DNA of 64,000 bases from JAAXGX01 sp965221595 (lineage in GTDB: Bacteria; Acidobacteriota; Vicinamibacteria; Vicinamibacterales; UBA8438): positions 930,001-994,000 of the forward strand of contig OZ244900.1 in NCBI GenBank assembly GCA_965221595.1, read 5' to 3'. Position numbers and translations under genes: made by a program. The notes under the pieces are model-generated. The model worked only from the letters and a program-made list of their open reading frames with translations. It had not been told where the DNA came from and made no database searches. Below are positions 9,084-16,399 of this stretch, in pieces; the stretch's first letter is position 1, and each line of letters opens with the position of its first letter.

Positions 9084-9089
9084 AGGATA
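9084..9089 (-). promoter_or_regulatory. Candidate -10 box of the defence operon
   Basis: Read on the minus strand this is TATCCT, four of six matches to TATAAT, ending seven bases before the helicase GTG. This spacing fits a leaderless transcript. No convincing -35 is visible 16-18 bases upstream. Confidence 0.4.
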
Positions 9090-9109
9090 TCATGGCATCC
9101 GGTGGTATC
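9086..9109. promoter_or_regulatory. Imperfect 24-bp palindrome, possible operator for the helicase's HTH domain
   Basis: The arms GATATCATGGCA and (reverse complement) GATACCACCGGA agree at 8 of 12 positions. The palindrome overlaps the candidate -10 box and begins ten bases upstream of the helicase start codon. The helicase carries an N-terminal XRE-type DNA-binding domain, so autorepression is plausible. This is inferred from position and symmetry only. Confidence 0.35.
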
Positions 9110-9356
9110 GAATCAGCATGTTATCAAATGTAAATTTTTCAACGATATGCGTTATTTGTTCGCTTTGTGGCGAAGAGGGAGCTTGCCCATCGAGACCCCC
9201 GGCGCCTGAACCGCCGCGTGCATGGTCTCTCGCCGCCTGTCTGGACCGCCCCCGAAGCTGCCGGCCGACGGGTTGCATGGCCTGCTAATGTTTAGGGCCC
9301 AAAACTTAATAGTGCGCGAGCCTGTTAAGTTTCGCTGAACGAGACTGCCTTCCTCC
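9110..9356. other. AT-rich intergenic edge of the defence island, with an inverted repeat
   Basis: This gap lies between the helicase and the Fic remnant. Bases 9110-9170 are strikingly AT-rich for this genome. A perfect 8-bp inverted repeat, AAACTTAA (9302-9309) and TTAAGTTT (9325-9332), is separated by 15 bases. I see no complete gene. It may hold the upstream promoter region of the operon and the scar of an old insertion. Confidence 0.45.
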
Positions 9357-9639
9357 ATGCGACGCGGAGAAACGGGCCGCTACGAGGTGACCGCGGTGGG
9401 CGGGGAACAGGTTCGCGCCTTCGTTCCCAATCCGTTGCCGCCCGTGCCGGCCGTCGCGCTCGACGGGCCGCTGCAGCAGTCCGTGGTCGAGGTCTCCAGC
9501 TACGTCGGCGCGCTCGAATACGGCCTCAACCGGCTGCAGGGCGGCTTTCGCGCGCGAGATCACCGGCCGCCGGCGCAACCGCCGATTCGCCTACGACCGC
9601 TATCTGTCGATCCTGAACGAGGGGACGGAGGAGGGCTGA
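9357..9639 (+). pseudogene. Fic family protein remnant with internal deletion
   Basis: The first about 60 codons encode a typical Fic-family N-terminus (MRRGETGRYEVTAVGGEQ, then VRAFVPNPLPPVP and a LDGPLQQ segment). Immediately after, in the +1-shifted frame, 9559-9639 encodes a typical Fic C-terminus (EITGRRRNRRFAYDRYLSIL, then NEGTEEG and a stop). The central Fic core with its HPFxxGNGR AMPylation motif is missing. The gene therefore looks like an internally deleted, frame-broken Fic protein of roughly 370 residues reduced to about 95 codons. It borders the defence island and may be a decayed member of it. Recognition is by memory of family termini. Confidence 0.75.
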
Positions 9640-9655
9640 GCACGGCGGAGGTCCT

Positions 9656-9698
9656 GCCAGGAGTCTGCGCCGTAGAACGGGCGTCGACTCCCGGCAGG
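9656..9698. repeat. Palindromic repeat family R2, copy 1
   Basis: It contains CAGGAGTCTGCGCCGTAGAA, shared in inverted orientation with 43514-43545 and in a related form with 20865-20895. The right arm here is diverged (GGGCGTCGACTCC). It lies just downstream of the stop codon of the secreted protein at 9710-10684. Confidence 0.6.
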
Positions 9699-9709
9699 AC
9701 TGGTCGGCC

Positions 9710-10684
9710 CTACCGCTGGGCGGCGCGGTGCTCGGCCTGGGCGCCGGCCAGGATGTTGTAGAGGCCGTAGTTGCCCTCGTGGCAGGCGTACTCGTAGAGC
9801 CGGTCGTCGGCGCGCGCCATCGTCAGCTCGGCGCTCCACGGCGCGGTGAACGCCGTCGGGTCGTTGACCGTGAACCGGTAGAGCAGCGTGTCGGCATCGA
9901 GGCGCGAGATCCGCTCCTCCAGGTGCATGTAAGGCCCCAGCGCCTCGAGCAGCTCCATGTTCGGCGCCGGATGCGCAGTGCCGATGTCCTTGAAGTTGGT
10001 GGTCTCGATGACCAGCGTGTCGCCCTCCCAGCGGCCGCGGGAGTCGCCTCGCCACTGCTGGATCCCTGCCGGCAGCGCCGGCCGCCCGTCCAGCGGGACG
10101 ATCCGCGCGTCGTTGACCATCTCGTTGAGGATCACCACGTGGTCCGGCCCCTGGAACACCTGCACGTAGTTGTTGTAGGCGCCGGGCAGCATCGGCGGCC
10201 CCGAGTTGAAGCCGAGGATGCAGCGCTCGTCCACGTCGCGGTCCTCCGGACCGGCGTTGCGGTTGCGCGCTTCCGCGCGCAGGGCCATCCGCGAGCGGCC
10301 CGTGTCCGTGTACGACGGCAGCCGACCGTTCGGCGGATTGGTGATCAGCGACGTGCGCCGGGTGCCGGTCACGCGCGTCCCGTCCGCGAACCAGAAGCGG
10401 TTGTAGCTGCCGGGATTGCCGGCCGGCGGTGCCGTATCGACCCGCCCCGCCGCCCGCGCTTCCAGCACGGCCACGTCCTCTTCGGTCAGGAACTCCTGGT
10501 CGGCCATCTCGGGCGGGCGCTGCAGCGGCGTGACGGAGCTGAAGTCCCAGACGCCCTGCAGGTCGGGCCGCCCGTCGGCGGTCCGCGGAATGGACGTCTC
10601 GGCCGGCTGCGCGCCGGCAGACAGTGCCAATGACCCCAACGTGAACACAACGGCGAGAACCCGCACGGCAAGCTGAACGCTCAT
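9710..10684 (-). CDS. Secreted protein of unknown function ('TADGRPDLQGVW' family)
   Basis: A 324-residue exported protein. An N-terminal Sec signal peptide (about residues 1-25, ending ALSAGAQ) is followed by RTADGRPDLQGVWDFSSVTP. That opening recurs in many secreted Acidobacteriota proteins I know only as hypothetical. Later segments are rich in aromatic and charged residues (GRWEGDTLVIETTNF; RFTVNDPTAFTAPWS), suggesting a beta-rich, possibly lipocalin-like fold, but no catalytic motif is evident. ATG 10684 is preceded by AGGGGAG at good spacing; longer upstream starts would spoil the signal peptide. It is transcribed alone, with a palindromic repeat downstream. I cannot assign a function. 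Confidence 0.8.
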   Translation of the reverse strand: MSVQLAVRVLAVVFTLGSLALSAGAQPAETSIPRTADGRPDLQGVWDFSSVTPLQRPPEMADQEFLTEEDVAVLEARAAGRVDTAPPAGNPGSYNRFWFADGTRVTGTRRTSLITNPPNGRLPSYTDTGRSRMALRAEARNRNAGPEDRDVDERCILGFNSGPPMLPGAYNNYVQVFQGPDHVVILNEMVNDARIVPLDGRPALPAGIQQWRGDSRGRWEGDTLVIETTNFKDIGTAHPAPNMELLEALGPYMHLEERISRLDADTLLYRFTVNDPTAFTAPWSAELTMARADDRLYEYACHEGNYGLYNILAGAQAEHRAAQR

Positions 10685-10821
10685 CTCGAACTCCCCTTTC
10701 GGCCGCCTCGGCCGCGGCTGTCTTCGTCTAGGCAGATTACAGGGGATTGGCCGCCCTTCGCAACACCCCGGGGGGGCGCCCGCCGGGGCCGCGCACCGAC
10801 CCGCGGCGCGCCTGCAGGACC

Positions 10822-10827
10822 TATACT
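10822..10827 (+). promoter_or_regulatory. Candidate -10 (TATACT) for the M20 peptidase gene
   Basis: TATACT lies 17 bases upstream of the ATG, with the GAGGAG ribosome-binding site between them. No -35 hexamer is clear. The same TATACT hexamer precedes two other genes in the window. Confidence 0.45.
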
Positions 10828-10844
10828 TGTCGCGAGGAGCGCCC

Positions 10845-12212
10845 ATGGAGACCGTCACCGATTTCATCCACCTCAATCGCGACCGCTACGTCGACGAGCT
10901 CAAGCAGTACCTGGCCATCCCGAGCATCAGCGCCCTGCCCGAACACGCGGGCGACGTGCGGCAGTGCGCCGAATGGACGGCCGCCGAGATGGGGCGCGTC
11001 GGCCTGGAGAACGTGCGCCTCATCGAGACGCCCGGCAACCCGGTGGCGTACGGCGACTGGCTGCACGCGCCCGGCGCGCCGACCATCCTCTTCTACGGCC
11101 ACTACGACGTGCAGCCGGTCGACCCGCTGCATCTGTGGGAGTCGCCCCCGTTCGAGGCGACGGTGCGCGAGGGCGAGATCTACGCGCGCGGGGCGGCCGA
11201 CGACAAGGGGCAGGTGTTCATGCACTTCAAGGCCGTGGAGGCCTGCCTGCGGGAGGCGGGGAAGCTGCCGGTCAACATCCGCTTCGTGCTCGAGGGCGAG
11301 GAGGAAATCGGCAGCGTGCATCTCGACGCGTTCGTGCGCGGCCACCAGGACCAGCTGGCGGCCGACGTAGTGGTGATCTCCGACTCGCCGATGTTCGATC
11401 GCGGCGTGCCCTCGCTGTGCTACGGCCTGCGCGGCCTGACCTACTTGCAGATCGATCTGCGCGGCTCGCGCAGCGACCTGCACTCCGGGTCGTTCGGTGG
11501 CGCCGTCGCCAATCCGGCCTTCGTGCTGGCCCAGGTCCTGGCCCGGATGAAGGATCGCAGCGGGCGCGTCAAGGTACCCGGCTTCTACGACGACGTGCGA
11601 CCGCTGCGCGACGAGGAGCGCGCCGAGTTCGCCCGGTTGCCGTTCGACGAGCGCCGCTACCGCCACGAGCTGGGCGCACCGAAGCTGTTCGGCGAGCGCG
11701 GCTACACGACCCTGGAGCGGCTGTGGGGCCGCCCGACGTTCGATGTCAACGGCCTGCTCGCCGGGTTCACCGGAGACGGTGCCAAGACGGTCATCCCCGC
11801 AGTCGCGATGGCCAAGGTGAGCATGCGGCTCGTGCCCGACCAGGATCCGGACCGGGTCGCCGACCTGTTCGAGACCTACCTGCGGGAGGTGACGCCGGGC
11901 ACCGTCGAGCTGACGGTCACGCGCATGCACGGCGGCAAGCCGTGGATGACCGACTTCGACAACCCGTTCGTGCAGGCGGCGGGACGTGCCATCGAGCAGG
12001 GTTTCGGCCGGCGGCCGGTGCTCAACCGCGAAGGTGGCTCCATCCCGGTGGTCGCGACGTTCCAGGAGGTGCTCGGCCTGCCTTCGGTGCTGTTCGGCGT
12101 CGGGCTGCCCGACGAGAACGCGCACGCACCGAACGAGAAGCTCGACCTGGGCAACTTCCACAACGGCATCGTCGCCGCGGCCGCGCTCTACGGCGAGATC
12201 GGCGCGTGCTGA
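10845..12212 (+). CDS. M20 family dipeptidase
   Basis: A 455-residue cytosolic zinc dipeptidase/carboxypeptidase of the M20 (PepV/CNDP-like) group. Metal and catalytic residues are in place: H86 and D88 in FYGHYDVQP, bridging Asp and neighbour in GAADDKGQ (119-120), the general-base Glu pair in LEGEEEIGS (152-154), the Asp in ISDSPMF, and the last His ligand near the end in LGNFHNG. The dimerisation 'lid' domain lies around residues 200-330. ATG 10845 is chosen over the upstream in-frame start at 10827 because GAGGAG precedes it at proper spacing. It likely hydrolyses short peptides for amino-acid recovery. It converges with the SirB1-type gene 12 bases away. Confidence 0.92.
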   Translation: METVTDFIHLNRDRYVDELKQYLAIPSISALPEHAGDVRQCAEWTAAEMGRVGLENVRLIETPGNPVAYGDWLHAPGAPTILFYGHYDVQPVDPLHLWESPPFEATVREGEIYARGAADDKGQVFMHFKAVEACLREAGKLPVNIRFVLEGEEEIGSVHLDAFVRGHQDQLAADVVVISDSPMFDRGVPSLCYGLRGLTYLQIDLRGSRSDLHSGSFGGAVANPAFVLAQVLARMKDRSGRVKVPGFYDDVRPLRDEERAEFARLPFDERRYRHELGAPKLFGERGYTTLERLWGRPTFDVNGLLAGFTGDGAKTVIPAVAMAKVSMRLVPDQDPDRVADLFETYLREVTPGTVELTVTRMHGGKPWMTDFDNPFVQAAGRAIEQGFGRRPVLNREGGSIPVVATFQEVLGLPSVLFGVGLPDENAHAPNEKLDLGNFHNGIVAAAALYGEIGAC

Positions 12213-12224
12213 CGGCCACGCCGG

Positions 12225-13106
12225 TCAGTTGAGGCCGGCCATCCGCCGCCGCAGAGCCTTGACGTGTTCCCAGATCTGGGCGTGCTCCTCGCCGTCCTCC
12301 TGCCGGTCGCGCTCGCCGCGCGAGGTGAAGTGCAGGTACGCCTCGAGATCCCTCAGCGCCGCGGGATAGTCATTGAGGTGGTACGCCAGCAGGCCCCGGT
12401 CGCGCAGCTCCGCCATGGCTGACGGGTCGAGGGCGACCAGCAGCTCGGCGACCATCCGGCCCTGCGGGAACGACCGCATCCGGACGTACGTCCGCTTCAG
12501 GTTGACCAGCATGCGCATGACGATCTGCAGCTTGGTGGCGCGCGTGAGCAGGCGGCGGTTGAACGTGGCGTGCTCGCCGACGTGGTCGTGCAGCAGCCGG
12601 CGGCAGTCGGCCTCCGACAGCACGGCGCCGGCGTGGAACGGATCCAGGATCAGGTCGGTGTCGACGTGGTCGGCGCGGGCGGTCCGGCGCGGCATCCGCA
12701 CGAGGAAGTGTCCCGGAAAGTTCACGCCGTCGATCTGCACGCCGGCGCGTCGCGCGACCTCGATGTAGACGAGCGCCAGCGTGATGGGGATGCCGGTGCG
12801 GCGGTCGAGCACCGAGTTCAGTAGGCTGTCCCGCGGGTCGTCGTAGGTGCTGCGGTTGCCGGCGAAGCCCTCTTCGTCGAACAGGTAGCCGTTGAGTGTC
12901 GCGATGTGCCGCAGCGGATCCGCGGACCGCGCGCGGTCCAGCCGTTCGGCAGCCGCCAGTCCCATCTCGTCCAGGCGCGCGAGGTAGCGCGAGGCGTCGA
13001 GACGGGGGTACTCCAGGCGCGCGATGAGCAGCGCAACGGTGGCCAGGTCCGGATCCGGGCTCTTGGCCACCTGCGTGAACTTCCGGACGAACTCGGACGA
13101 CACCAT
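12225..13106 (-). CDS. SirB1 family protein (transglutaminase-like core plus TPR)
   Basis: A 293-residue protein with the 'transglutaminase-like core 2' signature of SirB1 proteins: SLLNSVLDRRTGIPITLALV near residues 95-115, then GVNFPGHFLVRM and LDPFHAG. The C-terminal 90 residues form TPR-like helices (VALDPSAMAELRDRGLLAYH). The papain-like Cys of true transglutaminases is replaced here (SLLNSVLDRR), as is usual for SirB1, so no enzyme activity is implied. The ATG at 13106 lies three codons below a TTG at 13112; both overlap a palindromic repeat that also encodes the end of the upstream HAD gene. It is the last gene of the long minus-strand operon that begins at 20700. Confidence 0.88.
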   Translation of the reverse strand: MVSSEFVRKFTQVAKSPDPDLATVALLIARLEYPRLDASRYLARLDEMGLAAAERLDRARSADPLRHIATLNGYLFDEEGFAGNRSTYDDPRDSLLNSVLDRRTGIPITLALVYIEVARRAGVQIDGVNFPGHFLVRMPRRTARADHVDTDLILDPFHAGAVLSEADCRRLLHDHVGEHATFNRRLLTRATKLQIVMRMLVNLKRTYVRMRSFPQGRMVAELLVALDPSAMAELRDRGLLAYHLNDYPAALRDLEAYLHFTSRGERDRQEDGEEHAQIWEHVKALRRRMAGLN

Positions 13107-13112
13107 CGTCAA

Positions 13113-13157
13113 TCAGACGGGGCTGCGCCCCGCACCCCCGGCGCTCGCTTGCGGGGA
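13113..13157. repeat. Palindromic repeat family R1, copy 1
   Basis: TCAGACGGGGCTGCGCCCCG followed by CACCCCCGGCGCTCGCTTGC. It matches 20787-20830 at about 38 of 44 positions, and its core matches 47982-48006. The GGGGC-TGC-GCCCC hairpin is the invariant part. It supplies the TGA stop of the HAD gene on the minus strand. Confidence 0.75.
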
Positions 13158-13934
13158 TCCCGTAGGCACGCGCTCCCGCCGCGGCGGGCCGTGCGCGCCC
13201 TCGGCGGAACGGTTCAAGTCGCTGCGTTCGCGGGCCAGGCGCTGCAGCACCGCGGCCTGGAGCTCGCCGAGGCTGTCCACCACGAGGTCGGCTGCCGTCA
13301 GCACGTCGGCGGGGTAGCTGTTCGTGATCGCGGCGCAGGGGAGTCCCGCGGCATGCGCGGCAGTGATGCCCCACACCGAATCCTCGACCGCCAGGTAGGC
13401 AGCCGGCTCGAGGCCCGGCCCGCCGCCGTGCAGCCGCGCCACCGCCCGCACGTACGTATCAGGCGCCGGCTTCGAGTGCTCCACGTCATCGGCCGCGACA
13501 ATCGCGCGGAAATGCTGCCGAACGTTCGCGCCGGTCAGAATCGCGTCGATCTCGTGATGCAGCGCCCCCGACGCGATGGCGAGCGGCAGCTCGGCGGCCA
13601 GGCATCGGATGCAGGCGGCCGCTTCCGGAAACAGGACTCCGCCGGCGCGGACACGCTCGTCGAACCGGCGCCCCTTCGCCGCGATGAGCCGGCGGATCTC
13701 GCCGTCGCCGAGCGGCCGGCCCTGGTCCCTGCCGAGGGTCGTGAACACCCCCACGTCGTCGTAGCCGAGATAGCGGTCGTAGTAGGCGCGGGTGTCGAGC
13801 GTCAGACCCGTACCGGCCAGCACCGCCTGGTACGCGGCCAGGTGCAGCCGCTCGGTATCGGCGAGAACGCCGTCGAAGTCGAAGACGATCCCCTGCAGCG
13901 GGGGCCGCGCGTCACGGTCCGCCACTGCCGTCAT
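13113..13934 (-). CDS. HAD-superfamily hydrolase (beta-phosphoglucomutase/phosphatase type)
   Basis: A 273-residue HAD subfamily IA hydrolase. Motif I is VFDFDGVLADTERLH (nucleophile D in DFDG, about residues 17-21), motif II is the Ser in IASGALHHE, motif III is the Lys in SKPAPDTY, and motif IV is VEDSVWGI. The helical cap between motifs I and II points to a sugar-phosphate phosphatase or phosphomutase. The ATG at 13934 overlaps the end of the DUF1684 gene by 23 bases, indicating translational coupling. The last about 40 residues are low-complexity and partly encoded by an R1 repeat that provides the stop codon. The native C-terminus was therefore probably near LQRLARE. Substrate unknown. 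Confidence 0.88.
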   Translation of the reverse strand: MTAVADRDARPPLQGIVFDFDGVLADTERLHLAAYQAVLAGTGLTLDTRAYYDRYLGYDDVGVFTTLGRDQGRPLGDGEIRRLIAAKGRRFDERVRAGGVLFPEAAACIRCLAAELPLAIASGALHHEIDAILTGANVRQHFRAIVAADDVEHSKPAPDTYVRAVARLHGGGPGLEPAAYLAVEDSVWGITAAHAAGLPCAAITNSYPADVLTAADLVVDSLGELQAAVLQRLARERSDLNRSAEGAHGPPRRERVPTGSPQASAGGAGRSPV

Positions 13935-14616
13935 CCGGGCTCTCGGGCGCCGGAGGCAGGCCCCCGACGGGGAACCGTTGCTCGTCCTCCGGGGGCAGCC
14001 GCTCGCCGGCGCGCACCGGGGTGGCGAGACGATTCTCGGGGGGTGGGAAGGGGCAGTCGAACGCCTCGTCGTAGTAGCAGGTCGGATGGTACGCGCGGTT
14101 GAAGTCGAGGTCGTAGATGCCGGTGGGCGTGCGATCGAGGTCGAGGTAGCGCCCGGCCGGATACGTCTCCGTGCCGCTCGTCTCGTCCCGGAACGGGACA
14201 AAGAGCCGCGTCATGTCCGCGGCCGGCAGCTCGACCAGCGCCGCGAGCGTGCGCGGCTCGCCGTCGAGCATGAACTCGAGCGTCCCCACGCGCTGCATCG
14301 CCCGCACCTGGCCCGTCGAGGTCGGGACCTGGAAGACCGGCTGCTCGTCCGGCACGGTGAGCTGCGCCGGCACGCGGTACGCGAGGTCCGGCTCGTAGTA
14401 GCGGATGGGCAGCATCCACGACCGCCGGTCGAGCGGGACCGGCGAGTCGGGGCCTCTGGCGAAGAACTCGTCCTTCAGCGCGCGGTCTTCCAGCAGCCGC
14501 TCGACGTAGCCGGCCTCGTCCGGCGGCGGCGGGCTGCACGCGGCGCCCGCCAGCGCGACGCCCGCGAGCAACGCGCGGACATGGCGCGTCGGCCCGAGTG
14601 ACAATCCATGCCTCAT
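13912..14616 (-). CDS. DUF1684 lipoprotein
   Basis: A 234-residue predicted lipoprotein: signal peptide with lipobox LAGAAC near residues 22-27, then DUF1684. The family hallmark is at the C-terminal half: AYHPTCYYDEAFDCPFPPPE followed by NRLATPVRAGE. The preceding segment (LFVPFRDETSGTETYPAGRY; LDLDRTPTGIYDLDFN) also matches the family. DUF1684 proteins occur in many bacteria and lack a proven biochemical role. The ATG overlaps the acyl-CoA dehydrogenase stop as ATGA (14613-14616), so it is co-translated with the beta-oxidation operon, which hints at a lipid-related role (inference). It overlaps the HAD gene by 23 bases downstream. Confidence 0.88.
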   Translation of the reverse strand: MRHGLSLGPTRHVRALLAGVALAGAACSPPPPDEAGYVERLLEDRALKDEFFARGPDSPVPLDRRSWMLPIRYYEPDLAYRVPAQLTVPDEQPVFQVPTSTGQVRAMQRVGTLEFMLDGEPRTLAALVELPAADMTRLFVPFRDETSGTETYPAGRYLDLDRTPTGIYDLDFNRAYHPTCYYDEAFDCPFPPPENRLATPVRAGERLPPEDEQRFPVGGLPPAPESPDDGSGGP

Positions 14617-16394
14617 GGCTGGAAAATATACCCCGTCCGCGCCACGGTCCGATCGGCCAGCCGCCGGCGAATCGCGACGGTGTTGACCGGTGCGACCCGG
14701 AGCAGCCGCCGCAGGGCCGCCAGATGCGTCCGCAGCGCGTCGCCTTCGGCCAGCGCGGCCAGCGCGGCGCGGGCTGCCCCGTCGACGCGGACGGCGGCAT
14801 CGCTGACGAAGGCGCGGGCGGCATCGGCCTGCAGGTCGGCCGTGCCCACGTCGTCGTCGTGGGCCTGCCGCGCCCGGTGCAGCATGCTCTCGGCCGCGTA
14901 GGCGTCGATCAGGATGTCGGCGGTGAACGACAGCAGCTCCTGTTCGTCTGACAGCTTCTCGCCGCAGGTCTGCATGGCGAGGCCCAGTACCGCCAGGCCC
15001 GCCTTCTTGAACTTCCGCACCGCGGCGGCCTGGTACGCCAGATGCCCTTCGTCGTCCGGCGCCAGGGGCGGCGGGCTGAGCAGCTCGTCCTGCAACTGCC
15101 TGGCGGCCTCGATCAGCGGGAGCTGCCCGCGCAGCGCGCGCCGCACGAGCATGCCCGGAATGAGGAGCCGGTTGATCTCGTTCGTCCCCTCGAAGATCCG
15201 GTTGACCCGCGAGTCGCGGTAGTGCCGCTCGGCGGGATAGTCCTTGACGTAGCCGTTACCGCCGTGGATCTGGATGTTTTCGTCGAGAACGTAGTCGAGG
15301 ATCTCGCTGCCGGCCACCTTCAGGATCGACGACTCGACGGCGTACTCCTCGAGCGCCGCCAGCAGCGCTTCGTCGTCCTCGGCGGGGTGGCCTTCGAGCG
15401 CCCCGTCGATCAAACCGGCAGTGCGGAAGACCATCGATTCGATGGCGAACGCGCGCACCGTCATCTCGCCCAGTTTGTGCCTGACGGCGCCGAAGCTCGC
15501 GATCGGCTGGCCGAACTGCCGCCGCTGGGCCGCGTAGCGGGCGGCCTCGCCGATGGCTGCCTGCGCGCTGCCGACCGTGGCCGCCCCCAGCTTGAAACGG
15601 CCGTAGTTGAGCACGTTGAAGGCCACCTTGTGGCCCTTGCCGACCTCGCCCAGCAGGTTCTCCGCGGGCACGCGGGCGTCCTGCAGGATGACCGGGGTGG
15701 TCGACGAGCCGGCGAGCCCCATCTTGTGCTCCTCAGCGCCGCTGCTCACGCCCTCGAAGCCCCGTTCCACGAGGAAGGCGGTGAAGTGCTCGCCGTCCAC
15801 CTTCGCGAAGACGACGTACAGGTCGGCGAAGCCGCCGTTCGAGATCCACATCTTCTCGCCGTTGAGCACGTAGCTGCCGTCCGGCCGCCGCACGGCGCGG
15901 GTCTTCGCGCCCAGCGCGTCGGAGCCCGACCCCGACTCGCTCAGGCAATAGGCCCCTACCCATTCGCCTGTCACCAGCCTGGGCAGGTACCGCTGTTTCT
16001 GATCGGCGGTGCCGAACATGCGGATGGGCAGGATGGCGAGACCCGTCTGCGCGCCGAACGTCGTGCTGAACGAGCCCGACTGACCGAGCCGGCTGGCGAT
16101 GATCGCCGCGCTGACCTTGTCGAGCGCGATACCGCCGTACTCCTCCGGCACCTCGGTGCCCAGGATGCCCAGCTCGCCGCAGCGCCGCAGCAGGTGCCGG
16201 GCCAGGCCCCAGTCCTTCGTTTCGAGCCGGTCGTGTTGCGCGACCACCTCGTTGACCACGAACTCCCGCGTGGTCTGGTCGATGAGCCGCTGCTCCTCGG
16301 TCATCCGCTCCGGCGTGAAGGACTCGGTCGGGGGGATCTCATCGAGCAGCCAGGCGCCGCCGCGTCGTGTCGTCGTGATGGCTGTTGTCGTCAT
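14613..16394 (-). CDS. fadE: Acyl-CoA dehydrogenase, FadE/YusJ type
   Basis: A 593-residue flavoprotein, the length of Bacillus FadE (YusJ) rather than the 380-residue short-chain enzymes. It carries out the first oxidation of beta-oxidation, passing electrons to ETF. Seen: EVPEEYGGIALDKVSAAII, the FAD/substrate motif YCLSESGSGSDALGAKT, NGEKMWISNGGFADLYVVFA, and the C-terminal catalytic-base region IFEGTNEINRLLIPGML. The extra C-terminal helical region of about 150 residues is normal for this subgroup. ATG 16394 lies five bases after the thiolase stop. Its stop overlaps the DUF1684 start (ATGA). It works with the adjacent FadA and FadN proteins. Confidence 0.93.
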   Translation of the reverse strand: MTTTAITTTRRGGAWLLDEIPPTESFTPERMTEEQRLIDQTTREFVVNEVVAQHDRLETKDWGLARHLLRRCGELGILGTEVPEEYGGIALDKVSAAIIASRLGQSGSFSTTFGAQTGLAILPIRMFGTADQKQRYLPRLVTGEWVGAYCLSESGSGSDALGAKTRAVRRPDGSYVLNGEKMWISNGGFADLYVVFAKVDGEHFTAFLVERGFEGVSSGAEEHKMGLAGSSTTPVILQDARVPAENLLGEVGKGHKVAFNVLNYGRFKLGAATVGSAQAAIGEAARYAAQRRQFGQPIASFGAVRHKLGEMTVRAFAIESMVFRTAGLIDGALEGHPAEDDEALLAALEEYAVESSILKVAGSEILDYVLDENIQIHGGNGYVKDYPAERHYRDSRVNRIFEGTNEINRLLIPGMLVRRALRGQLPLIEAARQLQDELLSPPPLAPDDEGHLAYQAAAVRKFKKAGLAVLGLAMQTCGEKLSDEQELLSFTADILIDAYAAESMLHRARQAHDDDVGTADLQADAARAFVSDAAVRVDGAARAALAALAEGDALRTHLAALRRLLRVAPVNTVAIRRRLADRTVARTGYIFQP

Positions 16395-16399
16395 CTGTC

